Of a stretch of DNA of 64,000 nucleotides, positions 25,031-50,600 are shown one piece after another (within the stretch, counting starts at the first letter, position 1; the number at the start of each line of letters is the position of its first letter). This DNA comes from Volvox africanus. Its lineage: Eukaryota; Chlorophyta; Chlorophyceae; Chlamydomonadales; Volvocaceae. The notes below the pieces were generated by a model that saw only the letters and a program-made list of their open reading frames with translations, had not been told where the DNA came from and searched no databases. The position numbers and the translations under genes are program-made. The stretch spans positions 2,405,001 to 2,469,000 of the forward strand of contig BSDZ01000004.1 of NCBI GenBank assembly GCA_030268105.1, written 5' to 3'.

Positions 25031-25337
25031 TTTAACTACATATATAAACCCCAACAATATGGCTTATATACATCGGATAACGGCTGAGTTCAAGAGTAGC
25101 CCAGATCTGAAGTCGGTGTATCTTCATCCTGCCCTGCCCTGTGAAAAGTGGAGGGCAAAATTCTCCAGCAGCCGCAACCACGCAAGTTGGATCACCAACA
25201 CTTCTATCGCTCTCAGTTATCCTATACCACTTCGTTCGGTCGCCCTGCGCTGCATTTTATGTGCGACGCGCTAAGTCAGCTGTGAAAGTGCGCCGACATC
25301 CCGGAAGAGGAGGACTTAGGGTTTGGGAACAGATCAG

Positions 25338-27500
25338 ATGTATGAACCCCCATGTGACAAGGAGGTTTTAGAGGATCAGGAGGAGTTGCATACCGGCGGT
25401 GAGGATTTACGTGCTGCTGCAGAGACATATGACGATGCCGTACGTAGTGGTTTGCTCCAAGTGGGGCCCAAACGTCTGCGCACGTCTTCTTCATGGACTT
25501 CAGACCATAAAGAAAGCGGCGGAATAATGGCCAGCTGCACTAACACCGTCAGGTGGAGGGGACGCCCCCGTAAGCAACAGACAGATAAGCAAAGGCGGTA
25601 CATGAGGCTGAGTACCAGCGGCAGTATCGGAAAAAGCTAAAAGCTAAGAAGCAGGCAGCAGCGCAGGCAGCAGCTGCTGCCAGAAGCGCCCCTGCCGCTG
25701 GTGTTGCTCCTGTGCTGCCTGGAGCCCAAGCTGCTGCACTGGTGACTCCGGCCGTCGTTACGACGACCTTCACCCGAATGACAGGACTGCTTGGGCTATG
25801 CGCATAAGGGAACCCAAGGTCTATGGCAGCCGTTACGTGTGGCACCCAGAGGTTTTGTACATGGCATGCGAGTTCATGGCCGACGTGTACGTCCTAAGAG
25901 CGGCAACATTATGAAGGACGAGCAGAATTTTGCTGACATTCCTGAAAAGCTAAACAACTTTGTTTCAGGCAATTCTGCACAGCTGGGCTACGGGGACAGT
26001 TACTTTCACGCGCGACGACATTGCACATCTCGGGGAGCAAATCAGGAACATCCCATCCACTTGGGTGGCCGGGCAGCTCTCCGGCAGCTTCCGACGTACA
26101 GCGAATAACCCTGAAGATGAAGGCAGTATCAGGTGCAAGCGCATTGAAATTGTCTTGCGTGTGAATACATCATATGGGGGGAGGACATCGGTGAGTGTTA
26201 AGAGTGCATGGTATGGGACGCGGTGAAGTGCAAAAACACCTGTCAAGCAGTGCAATCTTCCCCGAGTTGTCCTGTTCATTTCGTATGAAATTCCGTATTG
26301 TTCTGCATGCATCCCCCGCTTCTGCGTCGCATTTACTGGTGCGAAGTAACAAAGTGCCTCACTTATCTTGTTGTAGGCCGTCACCAGCGCCATTCCTTCT
26401 TGCCCAAGATCGCGAGCATCTTCCGACGTATCCCTAGCTTCTTTGCGCAGCCATATGTGTTAAGCTTGCAAGGCCGCGCATATGTAGGCGAGGGACGCTC
26501 GCAAAAGATACGTGAGGGCACTTCATGTCGGACCGCCGCACTGAGCCGCCGCTCAGGGGCTGCGATCACACCGCGTCAAGCGACAACGACAATGCAGATA
26601 CTAAGCTTGTTGGCGTCGTGGAGAAGTTGTGCGACACCATGATGCTTGATGCACTCCACGACATCTTCGCTAGGTAAATTGAAGCCCATACAAGGTTGAT
26701 GGAGACGAAGATGAGGATGATGGGCTACGGGATGGGCTTTGACGGCATCGGAGGCGTCACCTTTGGTGGCAACGGCAGTGGCGCGTCACCTTAAACAGCG
26801 CCGCGGCAGCAGGAGCTGCTTCTGCAGCAATTGCAGTGGCAGTGATCTTGGCAGGTGAACGAACGCACCTCGGCTGTAACAGCACCCTGGGGGTATGACG
26901 AGGGCGGCTTCACACGACCTGATGGGATACAGGTTCATATGGACAGGAGCTTTGTGCACTCGTATATAGCTAGTATGGATCGGCTTGAAGGCTGTGAGGG
27001 GGGGCAGGGGCTTGTAGAAAGCGTGCGGGGTGGTTAGGTAGGGACGTTATGCAGGTGGTCAGGCGCATGTCGTCGTTAACCGGTCCGTGCGCAATTTTCT
27101 GCTGATATGACTTGATATGTCAGCATAGATGTGTCAGCAAGCGCTGGTTCCAACTTCAGCATGCTGTGAGGCCTTAGCCGCTGCAGCCCGTCTCGCAAAG
27201 CAGCTGCACCTATGGGATGTAACAGCGGTAAAGAACAAATATTAAAGGAATCCGTGAGAAGCTATGCCACAAACTATAAATTTATTTATGATGGCGAAAC
27301 ATTCCGTCAGGACCCGATGAACCTGTCGGGACGCGGCAGTATGGTATTAGCCAAAACATTATTAGCCAGAACGTTGTGGGGACAGGGTTGTGAGGTTTGC
27401 ACACCTACACTGGCCGCACAGGCTGGAGGGTATGCGAGGTTGAAGGGGAACGAGTCAGTCCATGCCCTAATTAACCGCGTACAGGGTCCAAGTCGATGAA
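25338..27500 (+). pseudogene. Frame-disrupted locus of unknown function
   Basis: Several blocks of protein-like sequence lie in one direction but in different frames with little room for introns. The first (from 25338) is acidic and ends in an AT-hook-like RWRGRPRKQQ. A +1 shift then leads to EYQRQYRKKLKAKKQ and an Ala-rich stretch. Another frame gives RRYDDLHPNDRTAWAMRIRE and YGSRYVWHPEVLYMACEFMA, then a stop near 25915. Further blocks are DIAHLGEQIRNIPSTWVAGQ (about 26018), KIASIFRRIPSFFAQPYVLS (about 26408) and EKLCDTMMLDALHDIFAR (about 26620). One more open frame at 27212-27499 may belong to it. The AT-hook and the neighbouring inverted repeat suggest a decayed transposon or duplicate gene, but the family was not recognised. 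An intact gene with unusual splicing is the alternative. Confidence 0.45.
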
Positions 27501-28215
27501 GTGAAAGTTGCTGTTTCTTTCCCTCTCTCTCCACGCAAACACACTTGTTGCCGCCGGACAGGCGGTTCTTACCGGAATGCGTCGGGCTACAGGACGCCCG
27601 GCTTGGACGCTCTCAGTCGGATTGGGTGACGGTTTCGAACGCCGTGAAGCCACAGCTGTTGCGACGATGTAATGCCCCCCGTAACTTGTCTGATATGATC
27701 AGCACTTTGATATGACTGCATAAATGCAATCTAACCGAACGCCATTTAAGAAAGGCGAATGGATACAGCAGCCCAATGTGCGTGGCTGCGGCCAGGACCA
27801 CTTTTCCGAAGGTCAGTTTTAGTTGGTCTGCAATCAGGCCCTCCATCATATGTCAGTTCTCCCCGGCTGGACCCTCCCCTGCAGCATGTACAATCTTGAG
27901 ATTCAACCCGCAACGTTCTTAAGGCAGCTGCGTTACACGATAATAACAAGGAAGGCTCTGCCACGAGTCTGCCATTGCCTAGGCCCGCGCGCTGTGTCAC
28001 CACAAGATACCCCGATCCTGTGGGCACATACCCCCTGGGGTGCAACTCTGGCTCGCTGTAAGGAAAGAGGAGAGGCCATGAGGACACGACTGGCCCAACA
28101 GCACTGTCACCAGGACTCCAAATCAACCCACTCATTACTGCGCAAATACTACTTCGGGGAACCCTAGGTCACGCATGTTCCGTGCGCGCTTCAGGGCCCT
28201 TGGCGACCCGTGACC
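27501..28215. other. 3' flank of the ARMT1 gene
   Basis: Follows the stop of the minus-strand ARMT1 gene and should contain its 3' UTR. On the minus strand a TGTAA, the usual chlamydomonad polyadenylation signal, occurs at about 27932. A 129-codon minus-strand frame here has no recognisable features and was not called. Confidence 0.4.
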
Positions 28216-33026
<4,811 letters not shown>

Positions 33027-34201
33027 CTCATTTATCTGCCCAGCCGTACATGTGGTGGCTGTGCGCACGGATGGCTGCGAGTGCGGCGGACGGCAGCTAA
33101 GGACAGCCCCGGGAAGGCACAAGGCAGGCACCGAGGAGGTGTAGGGAGAGACAAAGGCCGACCGTATTGGCGGGTTGGCTGAAGATCCGGTGTGCAGGGC
33201 TTTCGTGCTCCGATTGCCTGTACCCGAACTGAATGCCGCTGCTGCCAATCCTGGCGGTCCTGTTATTCCGATTGGGGCGGTAGAGCCTTGCTTCACTGCC
33301 ACGAACGCACAATTATTGGGCAGCAATTGAAAGCAGCTGCAGCCCTGCGGGGCATGGACAGACAACCTAGGGATAACGGGTCCAGTACCCCACGTATGGC
33401 GGATTGTTGTCACGACGTGCATGTGACACGAGGTTGAAGAGCGCCCCCAGGCAGTTCACTGGTGCATCACGGGGTATGCATGGCTGTAGAATGCCCAATC
33501 GCACTGCAGTTCGTTGGGATATGCGGTCGTCCGCTGAGTCACTGGTAAGGCTGGCGGACATCTTGGTAGTTTTCATCATCCCGTGTTCGCCTATAACCCG
33601 ATATGCAGAGCACGGGTTCTGGTGCGCGTGTGTGCGAGGCATTGACCTCCGCAGGGGTCCCTATATCGCATTAAGGTCTGTAAAACGTGGAGGCAATCTG
33701 TGGCTACAGAGAAGACGGTGTGGGCCATGTGCAGGGAATCTTGAGGTTTCCGAAGTTACCGTAAGGTATGTTGCACACTAATTTCCAAAACACGTCGCCT
33801 GTAAATTTGTACCTACACATTAATTAGATACAAAATCAACATTTCGATATACCTTCACGTTCATCAAGGCCATTGGCCGGCTCGCTGCACATTCATGAAA
33901 GCGATTGGGCCCCTCTCCTGCTGCCTTTTCCACCGTCCCTAGGTTTATATAACAAACTTGAATCCATATCTCATTCCAACGTATCAGTTTGTCATATGGA
34001 GAAGAACTTGATGCCGCCGTACCTGTCGTTTTGCTGATTTTAATCACGACGTCTCATTTGTTTCGCTATTTTGGTTAATTGATTGCCTATGGCCTTCCAT
34101 TTCATGTCCAAATTTAATGATTATGGCATAGGGATCTCATATTTCCTTCCAGTTCACCGCCTTTCGCATTACGGTCACCTACGCAATACGTGCTGTCAGC
34201 A
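33027..34201. promoter_or_regulatory. Divergent promoter region, ARMT1 / EAF-like
   Basis: Head-to-head spacing of about 1.2 kb between the starts of ARMT1 (-) and the EAF-like gene (+). The right half (33780-34190) is AT-rich. The left part is open in the ARMT1 frame and may contain 5' coding or UTR sequence. No specific element was identified. Confidence 0.4.
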
Positions 34202-36512
34202 ATGGCGACAAAGGTAGCCTCACCATTGCCTAACGTGGATTACACCTTGTTGCTTGGTGGAAGCTTTGCCCCTGAAGCTGGGGAAGTTGTTGGGACATCA
34301 TACGCAGCGCTTCGTTATGATTTCCGGCCCGCAAGCGCGGACCTCGAGCAACCGGGAGTTTTAGTCCTTGGCAAAGATAACAGGGTACGATGAAGAGTGC
34401 TGCGTACCGGGTCGGAAGGTTAGAACAGGCGACAAATATAATGGCTAGCAACCGGCACACCGTCGGCCGTCTACTGCTCGCACAGCTGTCTTTACTAGCT
34501 GGGGTGCTAAATACGCAATCCTAGCTTGTGTTGCGGGACTTGGCTTTTCCCGAGTGGCAACCCAACACGCCAGCCTCATGCGACTGCCCGTTCCCCAGAT
34601 ACTAACCGAACTGTCCGAGCCAAACAATTATTGTATACTGTCAGTCCTTGTATAAAACCCTGATTTACACGCCGTTTTGACCTCCTGGAAGGCACTGGAC
34701 GATTCCAGCCTTTACACCGAGCGCTCCAGCTTCTCACACTTAAGTTGTTGGGACCTATCGCGTGATGGCCGCACGTAATATGCACCTGTCACGAACTGTT
34801 ATGCATCCTTCTGTCGGTGACATACGCAAGCCATGCTTGCCTTGCTGTTTCCCTCCCCCCCCAACTTTCCTTGCCTGAATTTTGTTCGGTAATCCCTGTG
34901 AGGACAGGTCTCGCTTTATCTCGCGAACTCTGCAACATGTGAGCTCGACGTCCTGCTGTCTGGCAAGTACGAGCCTTACGCAGGCGGCGGTCAACCGTCC
35001 AATATGTCACAGGGGCGAGACTGCTTGGACTGTGTTGCAATCTTCGATCCCGTGACCGGTACTTTCCGCCTGGAGACGCTGCTTGGGCAATACAACACCA
35101 AGTGCGTGAGGCTGGGCTGGCTCCACCTGTTGGCTATTGGGCGTGGTAGAATAATTACCAGTAAAGGGCGCCGACTTGGAAACATGCTATGGCAGGACAG
35201 CGGTCTGCGAAACAAAGCAACGAAGGGTTGTCGACCATCAACCAGGTGCCGTATAGATTCCCTTACCGAATTGGCGTGCCGTGTGCCGCTCCTGCACGAG
35301 TCGTTAAATAACGCCTTCTTGACCAAAATCGCTCACATTACTGATTCGGCCCCGTCATATTCATTCCCTATGCGGTGTCTTGCATTGTGCCGTGTTGGGA
35401 TACGACTCGGCAGGCATGTTCGTGATGCGCCTCCTTACCGTGCGCCCGTGGAGGACCTAACGGAGCTGTCGCCGGGGACATCCGGCTCGGCAGGCCGCAG
35501 TGCATCCATGTCGCCACCAGTCGTGCAACCGTCCCGCCGTAGTGATTCCCATCGAGGCTCCGATGATGGCACCCAGCCTTATGGACAGTTGCAACAACAG
35601 CAACAGACCCACGCAGGACAAGCACACGACCGATATGGCGGTGGAAGCACTGCAGCAGCTTCTGCACGCAACAGTAAGCCGCCACGCCCACCGAGAGCTG
35701 TCGCTGCTGGCCGAGCTGCTAGCGGTGCGGCCAGCACCCAGGGCAAAAAGCGCCAGCGAGATGCTGGGACAGAAAAAGCGGGGTCGTCACCAGGCGCTCC
35801 AGCAAAGAAAACAAGCCGTTTGGCACGATCGTCGGGACCACGTGCCCAAGAACAGGGCCAGGGCCAGTCAAAGCGGGGTGGCGCGAAGGCTGAGGCATCG
35901 CAGAAGCAGGGGGCGACTCAGGCGGCGCCAAGAGGCCATGGAGATCTTGCTGCGGCGCCAGTGGAGGCAGTTGCAGAGCCGAGTGGCGGTGACGAGGAAG
36001 ATGTTGATGCGGCGCTCTTGGACGCCTTCGATACATTTGATTCCTTCGATGCCGACTTGGAGGATGGAACTGCGGCACCTGCCGTTGAGGTGGCTGAGGA
36101 CGCGGGCGGGGACGATGGGGTTGGCAGCGGCATAGCCACTGCACCCCAACCGGCACCTGCGGCATTTATGCTGGCTGTCCCCACAATGGCGCCTGTCACT
36201 GCCACAGCCGTTTTCCACGATGTTGAAAGTGACGTTGGAGTAGTCGCTGCTTCACCTCTGGTGGTTGCCGTTGAACACGCCAGCGCACCTACCCCATCCA
36301 TGGAGGTGGCTGCTCAAGAGGAGCACGGTGAGATGGTTGAGGAGTTCCAGGGTCACCACCAGTATGACGACCACCAACACCAGCAGGAGCCCGAGGAGGT
36401 GGTCCCCTCACCGCCGCGGGCACGACTTGTGGTTGAAATGGTTGATGATGATGATGGGTACGGTTATGGAGGGGAGGACGAGGAGGAGGATCTTGGGATA
36501 GAGTACTTCTAG
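34202..36512 (+). CDS. EAF-like (ELL-associated factor) transcription elongation protein
   Basis: Nuclear protein with an EAF N-terminal domain. In animals EAF binds ELL and stimulates RNA polymerase II elongation. Exons: 34202-34384, 34908-35101 and 35414-36512, phases 0 and 2, both consistent; 491 residues. The domain covers roughly residues 1-135: VDYTLLLGGSF, YAALRYDFRPASADLEQPG, then DNRVSLYLANSATCELDV across the first intron, LLSGKYEPYAGG, DCVAIFDPVTGTFRLETL and QYNTKHVRDAPPYRAPV. This follows the EAF pattern (FxxVRYDFKPASID, then a DP.TG..RLE strand, then a K-rich exit). The rest is disordered: Gln/Ser-rich, a basic stretch near KKRQRDAGTEKAG, a DAFDTFDSFDADLED acidic segment resembling an activation region, and an extremely acidic C-terminus ending DLGIEYF. 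The acidic tail is a usual EAF trait. An alternative last exon may lie just downstream. Confidence 0.82.
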
Positions 36513-37329
36513 TATCCCCCTATGTACGTGGTGTCCGCGGTGGTCAAGGTATATCTTAGGTACAGGCGTTAAACCCGTAGACGATGAGAGAGAAGCTTGA
36601 TAATATTATTGTGATTACCTTCAACCTGATGAGCCAAAGTGGCGGCCTGTCACAGTCACTTGCGCGATTGGTTGACGAGGACGAGTACTGCTTGTACGAA
36701 CAAGGACATGGCTCGGAAGATGTGGATAAGGAGGACTTGGATATAGATACTTCTAGATTAGCAAAATGCGGATGCCAGCGCCTATGGTGCGCTTCTACCC
36801 TGAGTACGGTCATCGACGTAGAAGGCTCAGTTCCCGGCTTCCCCTTCCCAGATATGTGCTTCCATAAACGTATACATAATATAGTGCCAGAAACTTTAGG
36901 TCAAGTCGATTAATTATTTAGTTGAGGATTGTTCAAGGATTAGGAAGTTCGGCGGGTGTAGTACGGAAGCTGTTGCTGTTGTACTTTAGTGCCAGGTGTA
37001 GCATGTATGGGGCAAGCGGTAACCTCGGTTTAATAGTGTTATGGTTGAAAATACAGTCACACGTATGGGTGCGCTTAAGCCTCAAGGGCAGGACATAAAT
37101 TTAGGATTGTATGTTAGGCTGCGCACAGATTTTGCGTGCTGAAAATAATATTTAAATTATGTTTAACTCGAGACTGTGGATTCAGAAAGCTGTAAGCGTT
37201 TGACTTACATATTCATTAGTCGGACGCTGGGTGATGTAAAGGGCATCTTGGAAGTCCAGAACAACGCAAATAAATTGCAAAGGGCTCCTGGAGTTGATTG
37301 CTTGCTTCGCGATAGAAATGGTGACCCAA
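36513..37329. other. Spacer between EAF-like and ArfGAP genes
   Basis: Contains the EAF-like 3' flank and the ArfGAP promoter. A frame at about 36645-36913 begins after a possible acceptor (CTGTCACAG) and encodes an acidic segment like the EAF tail. The remainder is AT-rich without a recognised motif. Confidence 0.4.
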
Positions 37330-45561
<8,232 letters not shown>

Positions 45562-47666
45562 CACGGCTGGTCAAAACTTGGGCAGTGTTCAGACATCACG
45601 AAAGGAAGCTGCGAAATATCAGCGCCGCCGCAGCTGCCGCCTTCCTGGCTGTCTGTTTTAAGCGCTCAACTAAACCCAGCGAGGTTCACAAGCAAAGGCA
45701 TCTGACGTGCGGCATCGGGTTGGCTTCAGCGTATTGTGTGCCTGTTTTTTTGTGTTTGTTGTGTGTTGTGGTGGGGAGCAGGGACTGCGCTGGCGGAAGT
45801 GCGGGTTCCAAGGTTGATGCCGATATGATTGCGAGATGCTGGCTGGCTCGAGGACTTCACGAGCTGTTTGGCGACTCTGAGCGTAGGCTGAAGCAGGGCA
45901 GCGAGGGCAATGTTCCCGGACTCAAGTGGGCCACAGCCTCCTGGGCCAATCTTGGGATGCAGGGAAACATTTTGAGACTGCATACACGACGTATTTGCGA
46001 CATTACATGTTCACCCCCAAAGGCTGTTAAGCTCAAGTTCCAGTTTGCAGCAGCAGAGGTTCAAATTCACTGACTTTCTGATTACATACGCGTATGGGCA
46101 TTGGAAAAAATGAAGGCCTTTTGTGCCCACGTTGTCTCTGGCCCAAGCTTAATAACTGCTCGCGTCTCGTCGTGTGAGGAAGCAATACTGGCTGTCGAAC
46201 AGCATGGCTTCGTCCTCAGAGTCGCGATAGGCGATGGTGTTGCGAAAATGATGAGGGGAGGGCGTAATCCCCGGTGTATGTTAGCGCCTTATGATTTGCA
46301 TATAAGCCATGTAGGCATCAGAGGTGGTTACATGGTTGCGGTGCGTGATGGGCTTGCATCGCAAGTTCATGTGTGTGCATGTGGATATATATGGCACGTG
46401 GAATGTGTTGGGTTGTGGAACTTATCGAGATGATGAGGAAAGGGAACGCTGAATCTGTCCACCTTTCTTTACTTCCGTGGCCTCACATGCGACGTGCTAG
46501 CTGGATAGCAAATGAAAGGGTGATCCCACGCATCTCCTCGTTTCTCCGGATTGCACACCTTCGCAGACAGGAGGGTCGTGGACTTGCCCGCCACCGTTGC
46601 CGTTGTCGATCGCTCTCCACAATAATGGCTTGATGCTGTTTGAAAGCATATTGTTTGAAAGCATATAGATGGGCATAATGGACATAATGGCTAACAGGAA
46701 CAGATGTCGGCTTCGCAACGACACGGGAATGGTTGCCGTACTTATGTACGGCGCGTATTATTGAGCACCCTTACAAGACGTTCTGGTATAACCTACAGGG
46801 TGATCATTGTACTTACTCAATAGGACAAACAAATACCAATAGGATGACCTGCTGGGGTGTACAGTAGCAGGCAAACAATGCAGTGGCGTCCATACAACGA
46901 AGAGGCTGTGTACAACAATTACTAAAATGCCACTAGGGGACACATGCGTCCTGATTAAGCTACTAGTAGGTCTAGTCGCCTGACAGCCAGGGGCCAGCCT
47001 GTTTAGGGCTCACACTACTTCCTAGAGTCTTGATTTTTATGTCCACAGGAATGGCAGAAACCATTCCGAGACCCCAAGCCTTTCATGCACCAAATAACAT
47101 AACCATGGGTGACCAGGACTAACGGCATCATCATTGCCAAAATCGACTTCATTGCTTCCAGAGCCTTCCGAATGGCGACTACACGGTCGGACTATTATTC
47201 AAACGAAAAGCGACAGCGCCCAATACAGTTTAGGAACCGATAACCGTGCCGACGACAACGTCAATATGCAAATGACTTTCGAGCAGCTGCATTGCTATCG
47301 CAATTAGTTATATTCGAGCACGGATGCATTGCAACCTTGCTATAAAGGGAAACGGTACGATATGTAAAACCACCGACGGACGGGCAGCCGGACGCGCCTG
47401 CGAAACTGACGGCGAGAGGAACGAGGAAAAATAATAACCATCACTCCTCGCAATGACAGAATTTGTAACGTGAATTGCTTGGTTTTGCCGACAGTAGCAT
47501 TACGCAAATCCAAGCTCTAAATGAATGATCTAAACGCATCTTGAGCCAAGACGCTTTCAACAGTCGCCACGTGCGGCCGCCTACCACAGTGCGCGCTTAA
47601 AGAACAACCTAAGCTACAAAGAGATATGGAGGTTTGAAGTCAGGTTTTTTCATAAGCTTTGATGCT
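45562..47666. other. Convergent intergenic region
   Basis: Lies between the 3' ends of the ArfGAP gene (+) and the FAS1-HRGP gene (-), and should hold both 3' UTRs. Composition is mixed, AT-richer after 46600. Open frames are short and featureless. No RNA gene or transposon end was recognised. Confidence 0.45.
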
Positions 47667-50600
47667 TCATCGGGAGTTTTGGCATCCCTTAATTATGCAC
47701 GGCGGCCGCGGTGGGCGGGGTGACGGCGGCTGTTGCGCAGCCGGTTTGACTGGTAGGCGCGGCCCCAACGGAAAGCCTGGTAGCTCTAGCAGATCTGGCC
47801 GGCCAGGAACGAACATAATTGGCCAGAGCTTCTTGGGCGGCGGCGGCAATGAGGGCTTGGACGGCTTCCGTGGCGGCGGCGGCGAGGGTGACTTGGACGG
47901 TGTCAAGGGCTTCAAGATCGGCGCCGAGGGCAGCCAGGGTTGTGACAAGAGGAGTGGCCGCGGAGGTCGGAGGTCCGTCGGGGCGAGGGGTACAGGTGGC
48001 TTGGCATCGAAGGATGGCTCGAGGGGTTTTTGGCTGGGCTGTAGGGGGACCAGGTCCTTTGGCGGCGGAGGCGGCGAGGGCCATTTAACATCGACAGGTA
48101 TGTGGGGCTTCAAGCCCGTCGGCGGAGGTGGTGGCTTAAAATCTGTGTGCTGTGGCGGGGATGGTGGCGGCGATCTTTTGTCTGTTGGCGGCGCTGGGGG
48201 CGGCCTTAAATCGGTCCACGTGGGTGGCGACGGCGGTGGCGGCTTCTTAACTGGAAGCGGTGGCGGCCTTAAATCGGTCCACGTGGGTGGCGACGGCGGT
48301 GGCGGCTTCTTAACTGGAAGCGGGGGCGGGGGCGGTGACTTCTTAAGTGGCCGCGGTGGCGGTGGTGGCTGCTCAACCGGGGGGGGCGGCGACGGCGGCT
48401 TCTGAACTGGCGGTTGTGGTGGTGGTGGCGGCGGCTTCTTAAATGGCGGCGGAGACGGAGGTGGAGGTTTCGTTGGCTTCCTGGGTGGCTGCGGAGGTGG
48501 TGGTGATGGAGGCCTCATTGGCTTCAAAGGGTGCCTTGGTGGCGGCGTTGGCGGCGGTCGCGGCGGCCGTGGTGGTTTGAACTTCCATGGCCATGGCCAC
48601 GGCCACGGCCACGGCCACGGAATACAGACCAGTACGACATCGATGATGTGGATGACAACCTGTCAACACTCGCGCATAATGCTGTCAGCGCAGTGCTAGG
48701 AGCCAAGTATGGGACTTCCGGGTGTATCTGTTTCTGAGTTTCAAACAGCGCCATTTCCCTCCCCCCTGACTAAACTAAACAAAACAACGTTGCGGTCCTC
48801 AGATGAAGTGGCGCTGGGTCACCTTCCGACATGTAACCTACCAGGCGTACGATGATTGGGCTGACAGTGCACACCAGTCGTAAGGCCGTTATGATACAAA
48901 AGGAGTCTCACCAAGGCAACCAATAACCCCTCAAGCATCGCACCTGGGTTCCTGCCCGGATGTCTGTAGTCAGGGTCGTGCCCTTGCTGCCACCCGCGTC
49001 CACGAGTAGCGCCCCCGAATCCATTCTGAGTGGAATCGCAAAAATTAGCAGTCGTACACGTACGGCGCACACCAACACGATATAAAAATGCAAAAGCGGC
49101 TTCTCAGTTTTTCAAGAAGCCTTTGTGGCTCTGAACTACCCCCTTGGACCTTAACCTTAACCTTGATATTTGTTTTGACGCACGTGTGCCAAAGCTTGCT
49201 TTTCTAAATAGAGGCGAGGGATTTGCAAAATACATTAAGACATACACACATACACAGAAGGAGCACATAAGCAGGCCTCCGCCTGATCGAGATTGAGCAG
49301 CAGGCATGGATGACGGAGCACTGCTGGGGAGCTCCCTCGTCACCCTCGTCACGCACCTCATCACTTGCAGCACACATTTCTCCGGCGGCAGCAGCGTGGG
49401 GTAGTACTCAGGGGCATCTGTGGGGAAGTCCTCAGCGGCCAGTGCTTCGCCCAACGCGTGACTCTGCAGCAGCGTCACCGCGTCCAGCCGTTCGCCACTA
49501 GCATCGGCCGCCGCGAGGTACTTGGCAAATGCCTGCCTTGGTGGAAGGTTGCATGGAGCACTTCTGTTTGATGATCAAGGTCATAAAAACAATAAATTTC
49601 ATAAAAACAGATCTAATAAATATTTGTAATATAATATAACAAATATATAGTAGGTAATACATTCTTATGATAAGTATAATGATATATATAGTATGCCGGC
49701 TGCAGCCTGGCGTGCGTTAAGGGGATGGGGAGATGATTAAGGTAGGTATGCCATGCCACAGTAGCTGCAGCTGGGTAAGCAATGTGCGTGTTTGCGTGTT
49801 GGTGTTTGCGTATGTGTGTATGTGTAGACGTAGGCACATGTAAGTCCGCTTCCTCACCGCATGCGTACGACCAGGTTGGATATGGGATTGGGTTTGCAGT
49901 TCTATCCCTTACCCCGCCCTACAGTGGACATCTATGTCCCAAAGTACGGCACATCGTCTATTAGAATGGCATACAAATAGAATAGAATAGAATAGAATAG
50001 AATAGAATAGAATAGAATAGAATAGAATAGAATAGAATAGAATAGAATAGACCTGTATTATTTATAATGTCCCGAATCGCTCCGCTTGATTTCAGACTGT
50101 GACATGCGTGGGCGTCGACACGTACATGCGGGATGCAAGATAATGATTTCAATCTTTCGGGGTGAGGAAATGCAATTGTATCACATCTTCTCAGCTGCCT
50201 TCTGGCAATAGGCGGCAAGTCCTTTCCCAACCCTATGTAACGAGCTCGCTCGGGCACAGCGAATAAATACAGAAACAGAAACGGCCATGCTGAAGACTCA
50301 GCCGGACAATTTGCTGCAGGGTGTCCTGCCTGACAGCAAGAGCGTCAAGTTATATATACATACATATATACATATATATACACATATATATACATATATA
50401 TACACATATATATACATATATTTAGGGTTTTAAGGTTTACATTATATATATATATGTGTGTGTGTGTGTACGCTATTTGTAGGACGCCATATCGTACCTC
50501 GTCCGTCGGAAGGAACAAAGTACGTGGTGCCTGCGCGGCTTCAGAGCAGCTGCTGCCTGCGGCACACCCTAGAAGCCATTCCTGGTAGTCACCAGAGGCT

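Noticed and set aside
27746..28135. Minus-strand 129-codon ORF downstream of ARMT1
   Set aside because: The ARMT1 stop at 28216 matches the family's usual C-terminus, and this frame resembles nothing recognised.
47659..48405. Plus-strand 248-codon glycine-rich ORF
   Set aside because: It is the complement of the Pro-rich exon. The minus strand has a signal peptide and FAS1 exons that splice into it in phase.
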